Assembly: GCA_047973235.1 (NCBI GenBank)
Contig: JBKEBP010000203.1
Span: 1 to 7,938 of the forward strand
Length of the DNA stretch: 7,938 nucleotides
DNA from: Aequitasia sp047973235
GTDB taxonomy: Bacteria; Bacillota; Clostridia; Lachnospirales; Lachnospiraceae
Direction: 5' to 3'
A model generated the notes under the pieces. It did no database searches. It was given only the letters and a program-made list of their open reading frames with translations, and was not told the DNA's origin. The translations under genes and the position numbers were made by a program. Shown here piece after piece: positions 1 through 6,602 of this stretch; position 1 is the first letter of the stretch; every line of letters begins with the position of its first letter.

Positions 1-28
1 TTCTACTATATGCCCTTGGCAAAGTCAA
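1..28 (-). promoter_or_regulatory. Candidate sigma-A promoter at the window edge, pointing out of the window
   Basis: On the minus strand TTGACT (23-28) is followed after exactly 17 bases by TAGAA, where the window ends; a T as the next base would make TAGAAT, a good -10 hexamer. It lies downstream of the transferase stop and would drive a minus-strand gene to the left. A small dyad (TGCC-CTT-GGCA, 11-21) falls in the spacer and might be an operator or chance. No convincing terminator is seen between the transferase stop and this element. Confidence 0.4.
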
Positions 29-71
29 CATTTTTATTGAATTATTTATCGCCTTATAATTCTAATATGCA

Positions 72-2132
72 TTATAGCGTTGCCTCTAATTGCGTTGAAA
101 TATAAGTTTCACCCATTTCATCTATAAAATAGATGTGTATTGTATAAATTCCACTTACATTTCCAAAATCAGATGAATAAACCCTTGTTTGATATGTTCC
201 ATCTTCCATAGGCGAGCAATCGTACCACCTAAGATCGCTTTGGTCTTCCTTAGACCACATTGCAACTTGAACGGATTGTGGATTAAAGTCATCAGGTACA
301 TTATCAATGCTGATGTCGAAGCACGCATTTCTATAATCATATGGTCCCTTTGTAACCACAACAGACTCCTCAAGTAATTTCAACATATCTACTTCTTCCT
401 CTTGAGCATCAACAACAACTTGATATTCGTCTCGAATTGTCGATGTCAGCTTATCCATAAAATCGGATTGCTTTAAAAATTCACTATTTAACTCTTCAAC
501 ACCAAATTCTTCTACCAGTGTCATCCTATCAGAAAATAAGTTGACTCCTAATCCTAGTTTGTCTCCTTGAATCGTTGCTCCAAGTGCTGCTAAAGTCGTT
601 GGAAACATATCTAAAGTCGAGTACTCTCTCCTATCATCTCGTTTTGGAGTTACTGCAGAATTAACAAAGCTTGTGTATACCTTTCTATTATAGTCTTCAG
701 ACACATCATCACAATAGTCACTATCCATTGTTAAATGGTCACCTGCAATTACAATCGTTGTATTTTCATAGAAATCCTGCTTTTTTATCCATTCTAATAA
801 ATCTTCAACTTTCCTACTTGAACAAGCATATACATCCGAGTAGCTTTCGTCGAACTCTTCAATACAATCATCACATCTCCAGCCTTCTTCAAAGTGTGTA
901 TCTACAGTTAACATTGTGAAATTAAAGGGTTCATCCTCTTTGCTGGCTTCCAGTATCTTATCTTTTGCGATTTCGAAAAGTCTGGCATCTTCATATCCCC
1001 ACCATACTTTATAATCCTCCGGTATATAATTTTCGCTTTTAGCATAGTAATAATCATACATTTCATAATCGCCATGGGACGTGAAATAATTCTTTCTTCC
1101 CCCAAAAGACGCATCAGAACCCACAAGTAGATATTGATTATAGTCAGCCGCACTCAGAATATCACCTAGCGAAGTAATTCCCGGGAAGAATTCATCCACT
1201 TTATCCATTGAGTTTCTCTCGATTGGAATAAGAAGTGGAAGCCCTGATGTCTGTGAAAACATTGCAGCTACTGTCCAAGTGCCTCCTTCAAGAGCATATG
1301 CTCCATTAAGTTCCTGCGATTGACCACTAAAGTTTTCATTTGATTGACTAATTTCGGTAAGTTCGGGTATAACATTTTCATCAAATGCCCCACCATTTTT
1401 AGAATCGGCAAACGTTGTTTCCACAGATTCTAAGTAAATATAAATCAAGTTTCTTTTTTCTTCAGGAAATGTAACAGCTGTTTCTGATGGTTCAATATAA
1501 TGATGTTCGATAAACTCTGACGTTTGACTTGCAGTCGCAGTATACGTCTGCATATCAAGGTTATTCCAAAACGTTCTAACCGAAACTAATGTAAGTGTGA
1601 TAGCTAAAACTAAAACTCCCACTCTTGCTAATACATTATAAAGTATTCTAACCTTTTTTAGCCTAATAATAACTAAAATCAGCGCTACTACTACTGCAAT
1701 TCCTATTGCATATGGTATTGTCGATATTATAAAATCTTTTATCATATCAGTATTTGTGCCGTCAATATTCGATTGTATTGTAAATGTCAATTCTTTCATA
1801 GATAGATTTGTCCATGTATTAAAGACCCATCTAACTGTCATAAATATAAACACTGATATTGTAGCTAGAAGAGTCATGAGTATTGTCAAAATAACAAAAA
1901 ATGGTCTCTTTTCCAACTTCCACTTCGTCTTTTCTTCTTCCTCAGCAGAAGTAAAAGGCACCTCTTCATCCGGCAATTCTATAATGCCTGTTGCAAACAA
2001 AGCTCCTTTTATCTCCGGCGACATTTCCTTCTCGCTTAATGCTTCTTGATATTTGTTTGTACTTTTCTCTATTTCGCGTTCTCGCTTAGCACGAATTTTC
2101 TCACGATATCTTCGTTTTCCTTTTGCATCCAT
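72..2132 (-). CDS. Membrane-anchored LtaS/OpgB-like phosphoglycerol transferase (sulfatase fold) with C-terminal GBS Bsp-like domain
   Basis: A 686-residue membrane protein of the alkaline phosphatase/sulfatase superfamily, in the branch holding lipoteichoic acid synthase and phosphoglycerol transferase I (OpgB/MdoB). A charged cytoplasmic segment (1-76) is followed by three predicted membrane helices (about 77-100, 133-157, 166-186), then an extracellular catalytic domain (about 225-535). Expected catalytic residues are E235 in IYLESVE, nucleophile T287 in GGTWTVAAMFSQTSGLP, H413 in VDTHFEEGW, and D465-H466 in VIAGDHLTM. The blocks GSDASFGGRKNYFTSHG (338-354), YACSSR and TLDMFPTTLAALG favour OpgB over LtaS. 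After a linker, residues about 597-686 (AMWSKEDQSDLRWYDC, DGTYQTRVYSSDFGN, GIYTIHIYF) resemble a GBS Bsp-like repeat, typical of Gram-positive surface proteins. It probably moves glycerol phosphate from phosphatidylglycerol onto a surface glycan or glycolipid; the acceptor is unknown. The three helices are fewer than the five of LtaS. It starts 48 bases after aspS with no visible terminator between. Confidence 0.85.
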   Translation of the reverse strand: MDAKGKRRYREKIRAKREREIEKSTNKYQEALSEKEMSPEIKGALFATGIIELPDEEVPFTSAEEEEKTKWKLEKRPFFVILTILMTLLATISVFIFMTVRWVFNTWTNLSMKELTFTIQSNIDGTNTDMIKDFIISTIPYAIGIAVVVALILVIIRLKKVRILYNVLARVGVLVLAITLTLVSVRTFWNNLDMQTYTATASQTSEFIEHHYIEPSETAVTFPEEKRNLIYIYLESVETTFADSKNGGAFDENVIPELTEISQSNENFSGQSQELNGAYALEGGTWTVAAMFSQTSGLPLLIPIERNSMDKVDEFFPGITSLGDILSAADYNQYLLVGSDASFGGRKNYFTSHGDYEMYDYYYAKSENYIPEDYKVWWGYEDARLFEIAKDKILEASKEDEPFNFTMLTVDTHFEEGWRCDDCIEEFDESYSDVYACSSRKVEDLLEWIKKQDFYENTTIVIAGDHLTMDSDYCDDVSEDYNRKVYTSFVNSAVTPKRDDRREYSTLDMFPTTLAALGATIQGDKLGLGVNLFSDRMTLVEEFGVEELNSEFLKQSDFMDKLTSTIRDEYQVVVDAQEEEVDMLKLLEESVVVTKGPYDYRNACFDISIDNVPDDFNPQSVQVAMWSKEDQSDLRWYDCSPMEDGTYQTRVYSSDFGNVSGIYTIHIYFIDEMGETYISTQLEATL

Positions 2133-2138
2133 GTAAAT

Positions 2139-2143
2139 CTCCC
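2139..2143 (-). promoter_or_regulatory. Ribosome binding site of the transferase gene
   Basis: GGGAG lies 6 bases before the ATG at 2132 and supports that start, which keeps the whole lysine/arginine-rich N-terminus in the protein. Confidence 0.65.
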
Positions 2144-2151
2144 ATATATTA

Positions 2152-2160
2152 ATTATCCCA
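2152..2160 (-). promoter_or_regulatory. Possible weak extended -10 promoter before the transferase gene
   Basis: In the 48-base gap after aspS the minus strand reads TGGGATAAT, which fits the extended -10 pattern TGnTATAAT with one mismatch. No recognisable -35 element lies 16-18 bases upstream. A start about 7 bases downstream would leave a very short leader before the GGGAG ribosome binding site. No hairpin with a T run is visible in the gap, so read-through from aspS is an equal possibility. Confidence 0.25.
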
Positions 2161-2180
2161 GATTCATGTTATAATCACTT

Positions 2181-3965
2181 TTATTTCTCTTTTATTTCCA
2201 GTCCCAATTCGTCTAGCTGTATATCTTCAACAACACTTGGTGCTGCCAGCATTAAATCAGATGCATCTTTAATTTTAGGAAATGCAATGACATCTCTTAT
2301 GCTATCTTCTTTAGCCATAAGCATTACTAACCTATCAAGACCATAAGCTAACCCCGCATGTGGTGGAACACCATATTTAAAGGCTTCAAGTAAGAATCCA
2401 AATTGCTCACTTGCTCTTTCTTTTGTAAAGCCTAATACCTCAAACATCTTCTCCTGTATATCATCTTGGAAAATACGGACGCTTCCGCCTCCTATTTCAT
2501 TACCATTTAGAACTATATCATAAGCTTTTGCACGGACCTTGCCCGGATCAGTATCTATCATGCTCAAATCTTCTTCCATAGGCATGGTAAACGGATGATG
2601 CATAGCTACATATCTATCTTGCTCTTCACTATATTCAAGTAATGGGAATTCTGTAACCCATAGAAAATCATACTCATTCTTATCCAATAATTCCATCTGA
2701 CGAGCTAATTCCAATCTCAGATTGCCCAGAACATCCCAAACCACCTTGTTCTTATCAGCTGCAAAGAGAAGTAAATCTCCCGGCTTGCCATTCATCTTTT
2801 CAATTATTAGTGCTTGTTGTTCTTCATTTAAGAACTTTGCAAACGAAGAACGAATATTACTATCCTCACCAATAGCAATATAAGCTAACCCCTTTGCACC
2901 AAAATCCTTAGCATAATCAACCAGCTTATCTATTTGTTTTCTGCCTAAATCACCTTTTGTTTTAGCATTTATTCCTCTAACTGTTCCGCCTGCTTCTATT
3001 GCATTTTTAAAAACTACAAACTCCGTATCTCTTACTGAATCCGTAATATCAACAAGCTCCATTCCAAATCTCGTATCCGGTTTGTCAGAGCCGTATCTAT
3101 TCATAGCATCTATCCATGTGATTCGTTTAAAAGGACGCTGAACACTTAGACCTAGTACTTTTTCAAATAAGAATACCAGTAGTTTTTCATTCACCTCTAT
3201 TACATCATCAATATCAACGAATGAAAGTTCCATATCTATTTGAGTAAATTCAGGTTGACGATCAGCACGTAGGTCCTCGTCTCTAAAGCACTTTGCTATT
3301 TGAAAATACCTATCATAACCGGAACACATTAATAGTTGTTTTAATAATTGTGGAGACTGTGGAAGTGCATAAAATTCTCCTTGATGCACTCTACTTGGAA
3401 CCAGATAATCTCTTGCTCCCTCCGGTGAAGAATTTACCAAAATAGGTGTTTCGATTTCAAGAAACCCTTCGTCTGCTAAAAACTGTCTGGTAAGTGTTGC
3501 TACTTTACTTCTCATAATAAGATTTTTCTGCAAGTCCGGTCTTCTAAGATCAAGATATCTATACTTTAGGCGTAGCTCTTCTTTAGTCTTAGAATTTTCT
3601 TCTATTGGAAATGGAGGTGTTTGTGATGACGAAAGAATTCTTAACTCTTCGGGAACGATCTCTATTTCTCCTGTCGCGAGATTGGTATTTACGGCACCTT
3701 CTCTCTTTGCCACTTTGCCAACTACTGCTATAACAAATTCAGAGCGTAGTGATGCAGCCTTATCTATCAAGTCCTTATCCATACTCTCTTCTTCAAATAC
3801 TACTTGAATTATACCTGTTCTATCTCTTAAATCAACAAAGACTAACCCACCTTTATTCCTATTCTTCTGTACCCATCCCATCAGAGTGACTTGCTCGCCG
3901 TCATTATTGATATTTAGTTCTCCACATTTATGACTCCTATGAAGCCCTTTCATTGTCTCCTGCAT
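2181..3965 (-). CDS. aspS: Aspartate--tRNA ligase (AspRS), bacterial type
   Basis: A class IIb synthetase of 594 residues that charges tRNA-Asp. The start at 3965 gives the expected opening MQETMKGLHRSHKCGEL. Domains with this numbering: N-terminal OB-fold anticodon-binding domain (about 15-110, with WVQKNRNKGGLVFVDLRDR); motif 1 around LEIETPIL (169-176); EGARDYLVPSR (182-192); QSPQLLKQLLM (203-213); motif 2 FRDEDLRADRQPEFTQID (227-244); the bacteria-specific GAD insertion (about 280-400); HHPFTMP (456-462); NGNEIGGGSVRI (487-498); and motif 3 GLAYGLDRLVML (538-549). The GAD insert and length match bacterial AspRS. By hand alignment to E. coli AspRS, the specificity positions near residues 30 and 82 are K38 and G90 here, so it may also charge tRNA-Asn (inference). 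It is the last gene of the tightly spaced cluster. Confidence 0.96.
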   Translation of the reverse strand: MQETMKGLHRSHKCGELNINNDGEQVTLMGWVQKNRNKGGLVFVDLRDRTGIIQVVFEEESMDKDLIDKAASLRSEFVIAVVGKVAKREGAVNTNLATGEIEIVPEELRILSSSQTPPFPIEENSKTKEELRLKYRYLDLRRPDLQKNLIMRSKVATLTRQFLADEGFLEIETPILVNSSPEGARDYLVPSRVHQGEFYALPQSPQLLKQLLMCSGYDRYFQIAKCFRDEDLRADRQPEFTQIDMELSFVDIDDVIEVNEKLLVFLFEKVLGLSVQRPFKRITWIDAMNRYGSDKPDTRFGMELVDITDSVRDTEFVVFKNAIEAGGTVRGINAKTKGDLGRKQIDKLVDYAKDFGAKGLAYIAIGEDSNIRSSFAKFLNEEQQALIIEKMNGKPGDLLLFAADKNKVVWDVLGNLRLELARQMELLDKNEYDFLWVTEFPLLEYSEEQDRYVAMHHPFTMPMEEDLSMIDTDPGKVRAKAYDIVLNGNEIGGGSVRIFQDDIQEKMFEVLGFTKERASEQFGFLLEAFKYGVPPHAGLAYGLDRLVMLMAKEDSIRDVIAFPKIKDASDLMLAAPSVVEDIQLDELGLEIKEK

Positions 3966-3972
3966 TTTGTTT

Positions 3973-3978
3973 CTCCTT
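3973..3978 (-). promoter_or_regulatory. Ribosome binding site that fixes the aspS start
   Basis: AAGGAG overlaps the hisS TAA stop and lies 7 bases before the ATG at 3965. This chooses that ATG over the in-frame upstream ATG at 4007, which would overlap hisS by 31 bases and add 14 residues (starting MLCRYCKKHL) unlike any AspRS N-terminus I know. Confidence 0.85.
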
Positions 3979-5242
3979 AAATGTTTTTTACAGTATCTGC
4001 ATAGCAATCAACTATGTTTTCATAGCCATCTGCCATAAGTTGTTCTTTTTGGAATTTACGATTTTTCTTCATGTTGGAAATTAATACTTGTTTGCCGGAT
4101 TCACGTTCCTCTTTTGCTCTTTTTAGTACAAACAATACATCTTCGTTTGAAAGATTCTTATCGATTAAAAATGCTATTTTATTTTTCTCTTCAGGTATTT
4201 TATAATTCTGTTCGAGCAAAATCATAACTATACGCTCAAATCCTATTGAAAACCCACATGCCGGTGTGTCCTGCCCCGTAAATTTGCCGATCATTTTATC
4301 GTATCTGCCGCCTCCTGCCACACTACCACCAAATTCATCCATTACAACTTCGAAAATAGTACCGGTGTAATAAGACTGACCTCGAACCATAGTTGGATCA
4401 AACTTAACTTTAAAATCAATATCTTTAGCAGATTCAACAGATGTGATAATTCGTTCCAATCCCTCTGTAACTGAATTTTCAAGATAACCGGATAACTTAT
4501 CTCGTAAGTATAAAACACCCTTAATATCTTTGCTCACTTCATTGAACAAATTCATATATACTTCGCAACTCTCTTTAGCATAACCAAGTTGAACTAATTC
4601 TTCAATAACCTTATCCGGACCAATTTTGTCCAGCTTATCAAGTATAATGCAAACTTCGTCAAAGTCGTCATCTTTGAACCCACTATATGAGGCCATTGCT
4701 TTTAATATATTTCTATCATTTATACAAACCGTGAAATTCGAAAATCCTATTTTGCCAAGCATTGATGTTGTTGCCAAAATAAGCTCTATCTCGGCGAGAT
4801 TACTGCCTTCACCCAAAATATCAATATCGCACTGTGTGAATTGCCTAAAGCGTCCCCTCTGAGGTCTATCTGCTCTCCAAACGCTTCCTATTTGCATTGC
4901 TTTAAATGGTGATGGTAATTCATTGGAGTGATTAGAGTAATATCTTGCAAGTGGCAACGTCAAATCATATCTTAGTCCTCCATCGACAAGGTCTATCTCC
5001 TCTTTGGCTTCATTTAATTTGAGTTTTTCACCACGTTTAAGTATCTTAAAAATAAGCTTTTCATTGTCACCACCCTGCTTACTGGTAAGATTTTCTATAT
5101 GCTCTACGCATGGAGTGTCTATAGAAATAAATCCATATGTCTTATAAGTACTCTTAATCTCATTTATAAGATAGTCTCTGATTTCCATCTCGGCGGGCAT
5201 AATGTCCTTCATTCCCGTAACCGGTTTTTTCTTTAATGCCAT
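3977..5242 (-). CDS. hisS: Histidine--tRNA ligase (HisRS)
   Basis: A class II aminoacyl-tRNA synthetase of 421 residues that activates histidine with ATP and charges tRNA-His in the cytoplasm. The N-terminus (PVTGMKDIMPAEMEIRDYL, 7-25) is the usual HisRS opening. Motif 2 is VWRADRPQRGRFRQF (121-135), the histidine-binding loop is VRGQSYYTGTIFE (286-298), AGGGRYDKM follows at 309-317, and motif 3 is GFSIGFERI (330-338). Two features differ from typical bacterial HisRS. The block at 90-95 reads LRYDLT, as in eukaryote/archaea-like HisRS, instead of LRPEGT. The anticodon-binding domain (about 353-421) ends soon after QLMADGYENIVDCYAD, without the usual final strand and helix. The total length is still normal because the catalytic part is longer. 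No frameshift explains the short end, since the TAA stop overlaps the aspS ribosome binding site and aspS starts 11 bases on. B. subtilis also pairs hisS with aspS. Confidence 0.95.
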   Translation of the reverse strand: MALKKKPVTGMKDIMPAEMEIRDYLINEIKSTYKTYGFISIDTPCVEHIENLTSKQGGDNEKLIFKILKRGEKLKLNEAKEEIDLVDGGLRYDLTLPLARYYSNHSNELPSPFKAMQIGSVWRADRPQRGRFRQFTQCDIDILGEGSNLAEIELILATTSMLGKIGFSNFTVCINDRNILKAMASYSGFKDDDFDEVCIILDKLDKIGPDKVIEELVQLGYAKESCEVYMNLFNEVSKDIKGVLYLRDKLSGYLENSVTEGLERIITSVESAKDIDFKVKFDPTMVRGQSYYTGTIFEVVMDEFGGSVAGGGRYDKMIGKFTGQDTPACGFSIGFERIVMILLEQNYKIPEEKNKIAFLIDKNLSNEDVLFVLKRAKEERESGKQVLISNMKKNRKFQKEQLMADGYENIVDCYADTVKNI

Positions 5243-5243
5243 G

Positions 5244-6590
5244 TTAATGTCTCCTTATGTATTCCTCTATGCTTTTAACATTATCTTTCCTTATTATATT
5301 GCTCATTTTTCCATTGTTATTCACTTTATCCTGTAAGACTATTTTCGTAGTCGCACCTGCTCCACAAGCTATTATTGTTTGTAACTCTTCCATAATTAGT
5401 ATATTGTATATTCCTGCTTTGTCAACCTTCGAATATCCTATGTTTTCAAAGTTTCCCGCTATATTTTTCTGCCGATACAAATAATATGGCTTCATATTCA
5501 TATTTTTTGCTGATGATGCTGATATTTCAATCATTTTTTCCAGTGACTGTGCATCCACTTTTACTTTTTCCAATTTGGCGGCACGTTTTAGTGCTAATGT
5601 ATGTACAGTCAGGCTATCAGGTCCAAGTTGCTCTATCTTATATAAGGTGTCTTCTACATCTTTTTCACTCTCACCTTCAAGACCTAGTATTATATCCATG
5701 TTAATATTATCAAATCCAACTCTTCTTGCCATATTATATACATTTATAACATCTTCTACACTATGCTTTCTACCTATGGTATCAAGAGTCTTTTGCTGCA
5801 TAGTTTGTGGATTTATAGAAATACGTGTAACTCCATGTTCTTTTATAATCTTCAGCTTTTCTTCATCTATTGTATCAGGTCTTCCCGCTTCAATAGTATA
5901 CTCAAGTAGATTTGTTTTATCTACAGTATTGTCAATATAATCCAGCAACCTTCCCAGTTGAATACTCGTTAATGAAGTTGGCGTACCACCTCCTATATAA
6001 ATAGTGTCTAATACCTTTCCTTCCATACTGGTAATTGCTGATTTTATTTCTCTAAATAATGAGTTCAAATAATCATCTATTCTGTCTTTATATGTTTCAT
6101 ATAACCCTGAACTAAACGAGCAATAACTACATATGCTCTTGCAAAATGGAATTCCAATATAAAGGCTATATCCATTACTATAATTCAGTTGATTTAATAT
6201 TTTTCTCTCTTGTTCCATTACTTGAAGTGCCAACTCAGTCTTTTCTTTACTGACAAATTTATCTTTCATGAACACACTTTTAATGTTATCGTAAGACTTT
6301 CCATCCTCTATCATCTTTCTCACGAGTTTAGTTGGTCGAATGCCTAATAGAAGACCCCATGCCAATTCCTTATTCGTCTTATCCCTGAGTTTTTTATAGA
6401 TCAAAATATCAAGCTTTGATTTGTTTTCTTCATCCATTATAAGACTCGTCTTATCACCGAAAGATATTTCCACATAATGAGAGGCTTTCCAATCAACCTT
6501 CTGTGTAATATCCTCGGTTGGATAAAAAGCCTTCGTCATATGATACGCATTATACATATTCTTTTCATTTCTAACTGTAATACTTATCAT
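5244..6590 (-). CDS. hemZ: HemZ-type radical SAM protein (annotated oxygen-independent coproporphyrinogen dehydrogenase)
   Basis: A 448-residue radical SAM protein of the HemN/HemW/HemZ superfamily. The HemZ-type N-terminal domain (about residues 1-140, with LLLGIRPTKLVRKMIEDG at 81-98) precedes the radical SAM core. The core has C150, C154 and C157 in PFCKSICSYCSF (the CxxxCxxC 4Fe-4S site), the SAM-binding GGGTPTS at 200-206, EAGRPDT at 234-240 and RISINPQTM at 256-264. The C-terminal region (about 365-448, with YYLYRQKN) is the family's accessory part. Members are annotated as converting coproporphyrinogen III to protoporphyrinogen IX, but the position after the third cysteine pair is Phe159, where HemN has a fourth cysteine; heme synthesis is therefore doubtful and family membership is surer than function. 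It is somewhat shorter than B. subtilis HemZ (about 500 residues from memory). The stop is one base from the hisS start, so translation is probably coupled. Confidence 0.88.
   Translation of the reverse strand: MISITVRNEKNMYNAYHMTKAFYPTEDITQKVDWKASHYVEISFGDKTSLIMDEENKSKLDILIYKKLRDKTNKELAWGLLLGIRPTKLVRKMIEDGKSYDNIKSVFMKDKFVSKEKTELALQVMEQERKILNQLNYSNGYSLYIGIPFCKSICSYCSFSSGLYETYKDRIDDYLNSLFREIKSAITSMEGKVLDTIYIGGGTPTSLTSIQLGRLLDYIDNTVDKTNLLEYTIEAGRPDTIDEEKLKIIKEHGVTRISINPQTMQQKTLDTIGRKHSVEDVINVYNMARRVGFDNINMDIILGLEGESEKDVEDTLYKIEQLGPDSLTVHTLALKRAAKLEKVKVDAQSLEKMIEISASSAKNMNMKPYYLYRQKNIAGNFENIGYSKVDKAGIYNILIMEELQTIIACGAGATTKIVLQDKVNNNGKMSNIIRKDNVKSIEEYIRRH
5251..5256 (-). promoter_or_regulatory. 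Ribosome binding site of hisS inside the end of hemZ
   Basis: A strong AAGGAG lies 8 bases before the hisS ATG at 5242 and within the last codons of hemZ. This leaves no space for a separate leader or T-box and argues for co-translation with hemZ. Confidence 0.8.
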
Positions 6591-6595
6591 GTCAT

Positions 6596-6599
6596 CCTC
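6596..6599 (-). promoter_or_regulatory. Ribosome binding site of hemZ
   Basis: GAGG on the minus strand lies 5 bases before the ATG at 6590, in the 12-base gap after the metallo-hydrolase stop codon. It is shorter and closer than the other sites here. An ATG inside the spacer is out of frame with hemZ. Confidence 0.55.
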
Positions 6600-6602
6600 A
6601 TA

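Noticed and set aside
39..62. Inverted repeat GAATTAT with a 10-base loop and ATAATTC, downstream of the transferase stop
   Set aside because: The 7-bp stem is almost all A-T and is not followed by a T run on the minus strand (A-rich instead), so it is not a convincing intrinsic terminator.
1756..2049. A 97-codon plus-strand open frame opposite the start of the transferase gene
   Set aside because: It overlaps membrane helices and the charged N-terminus of a well-supported gene on the other strand and resembles no known protein.
2133..2180. Terminator or attenuator between aspS and the transferase gene
   Set aside because: No GC-rich hairpin followed by a T run can be found on the minus strand in these 48 bases.
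5575..5940. A 121-codon open frame on the plus strand opposite hemZ
   Set aside because: It is antisense to the conserved radical SAM core of hemZ, has no recognisable domain, and its Ser/Leu/Phe-rich composition is that of a shadow frame.
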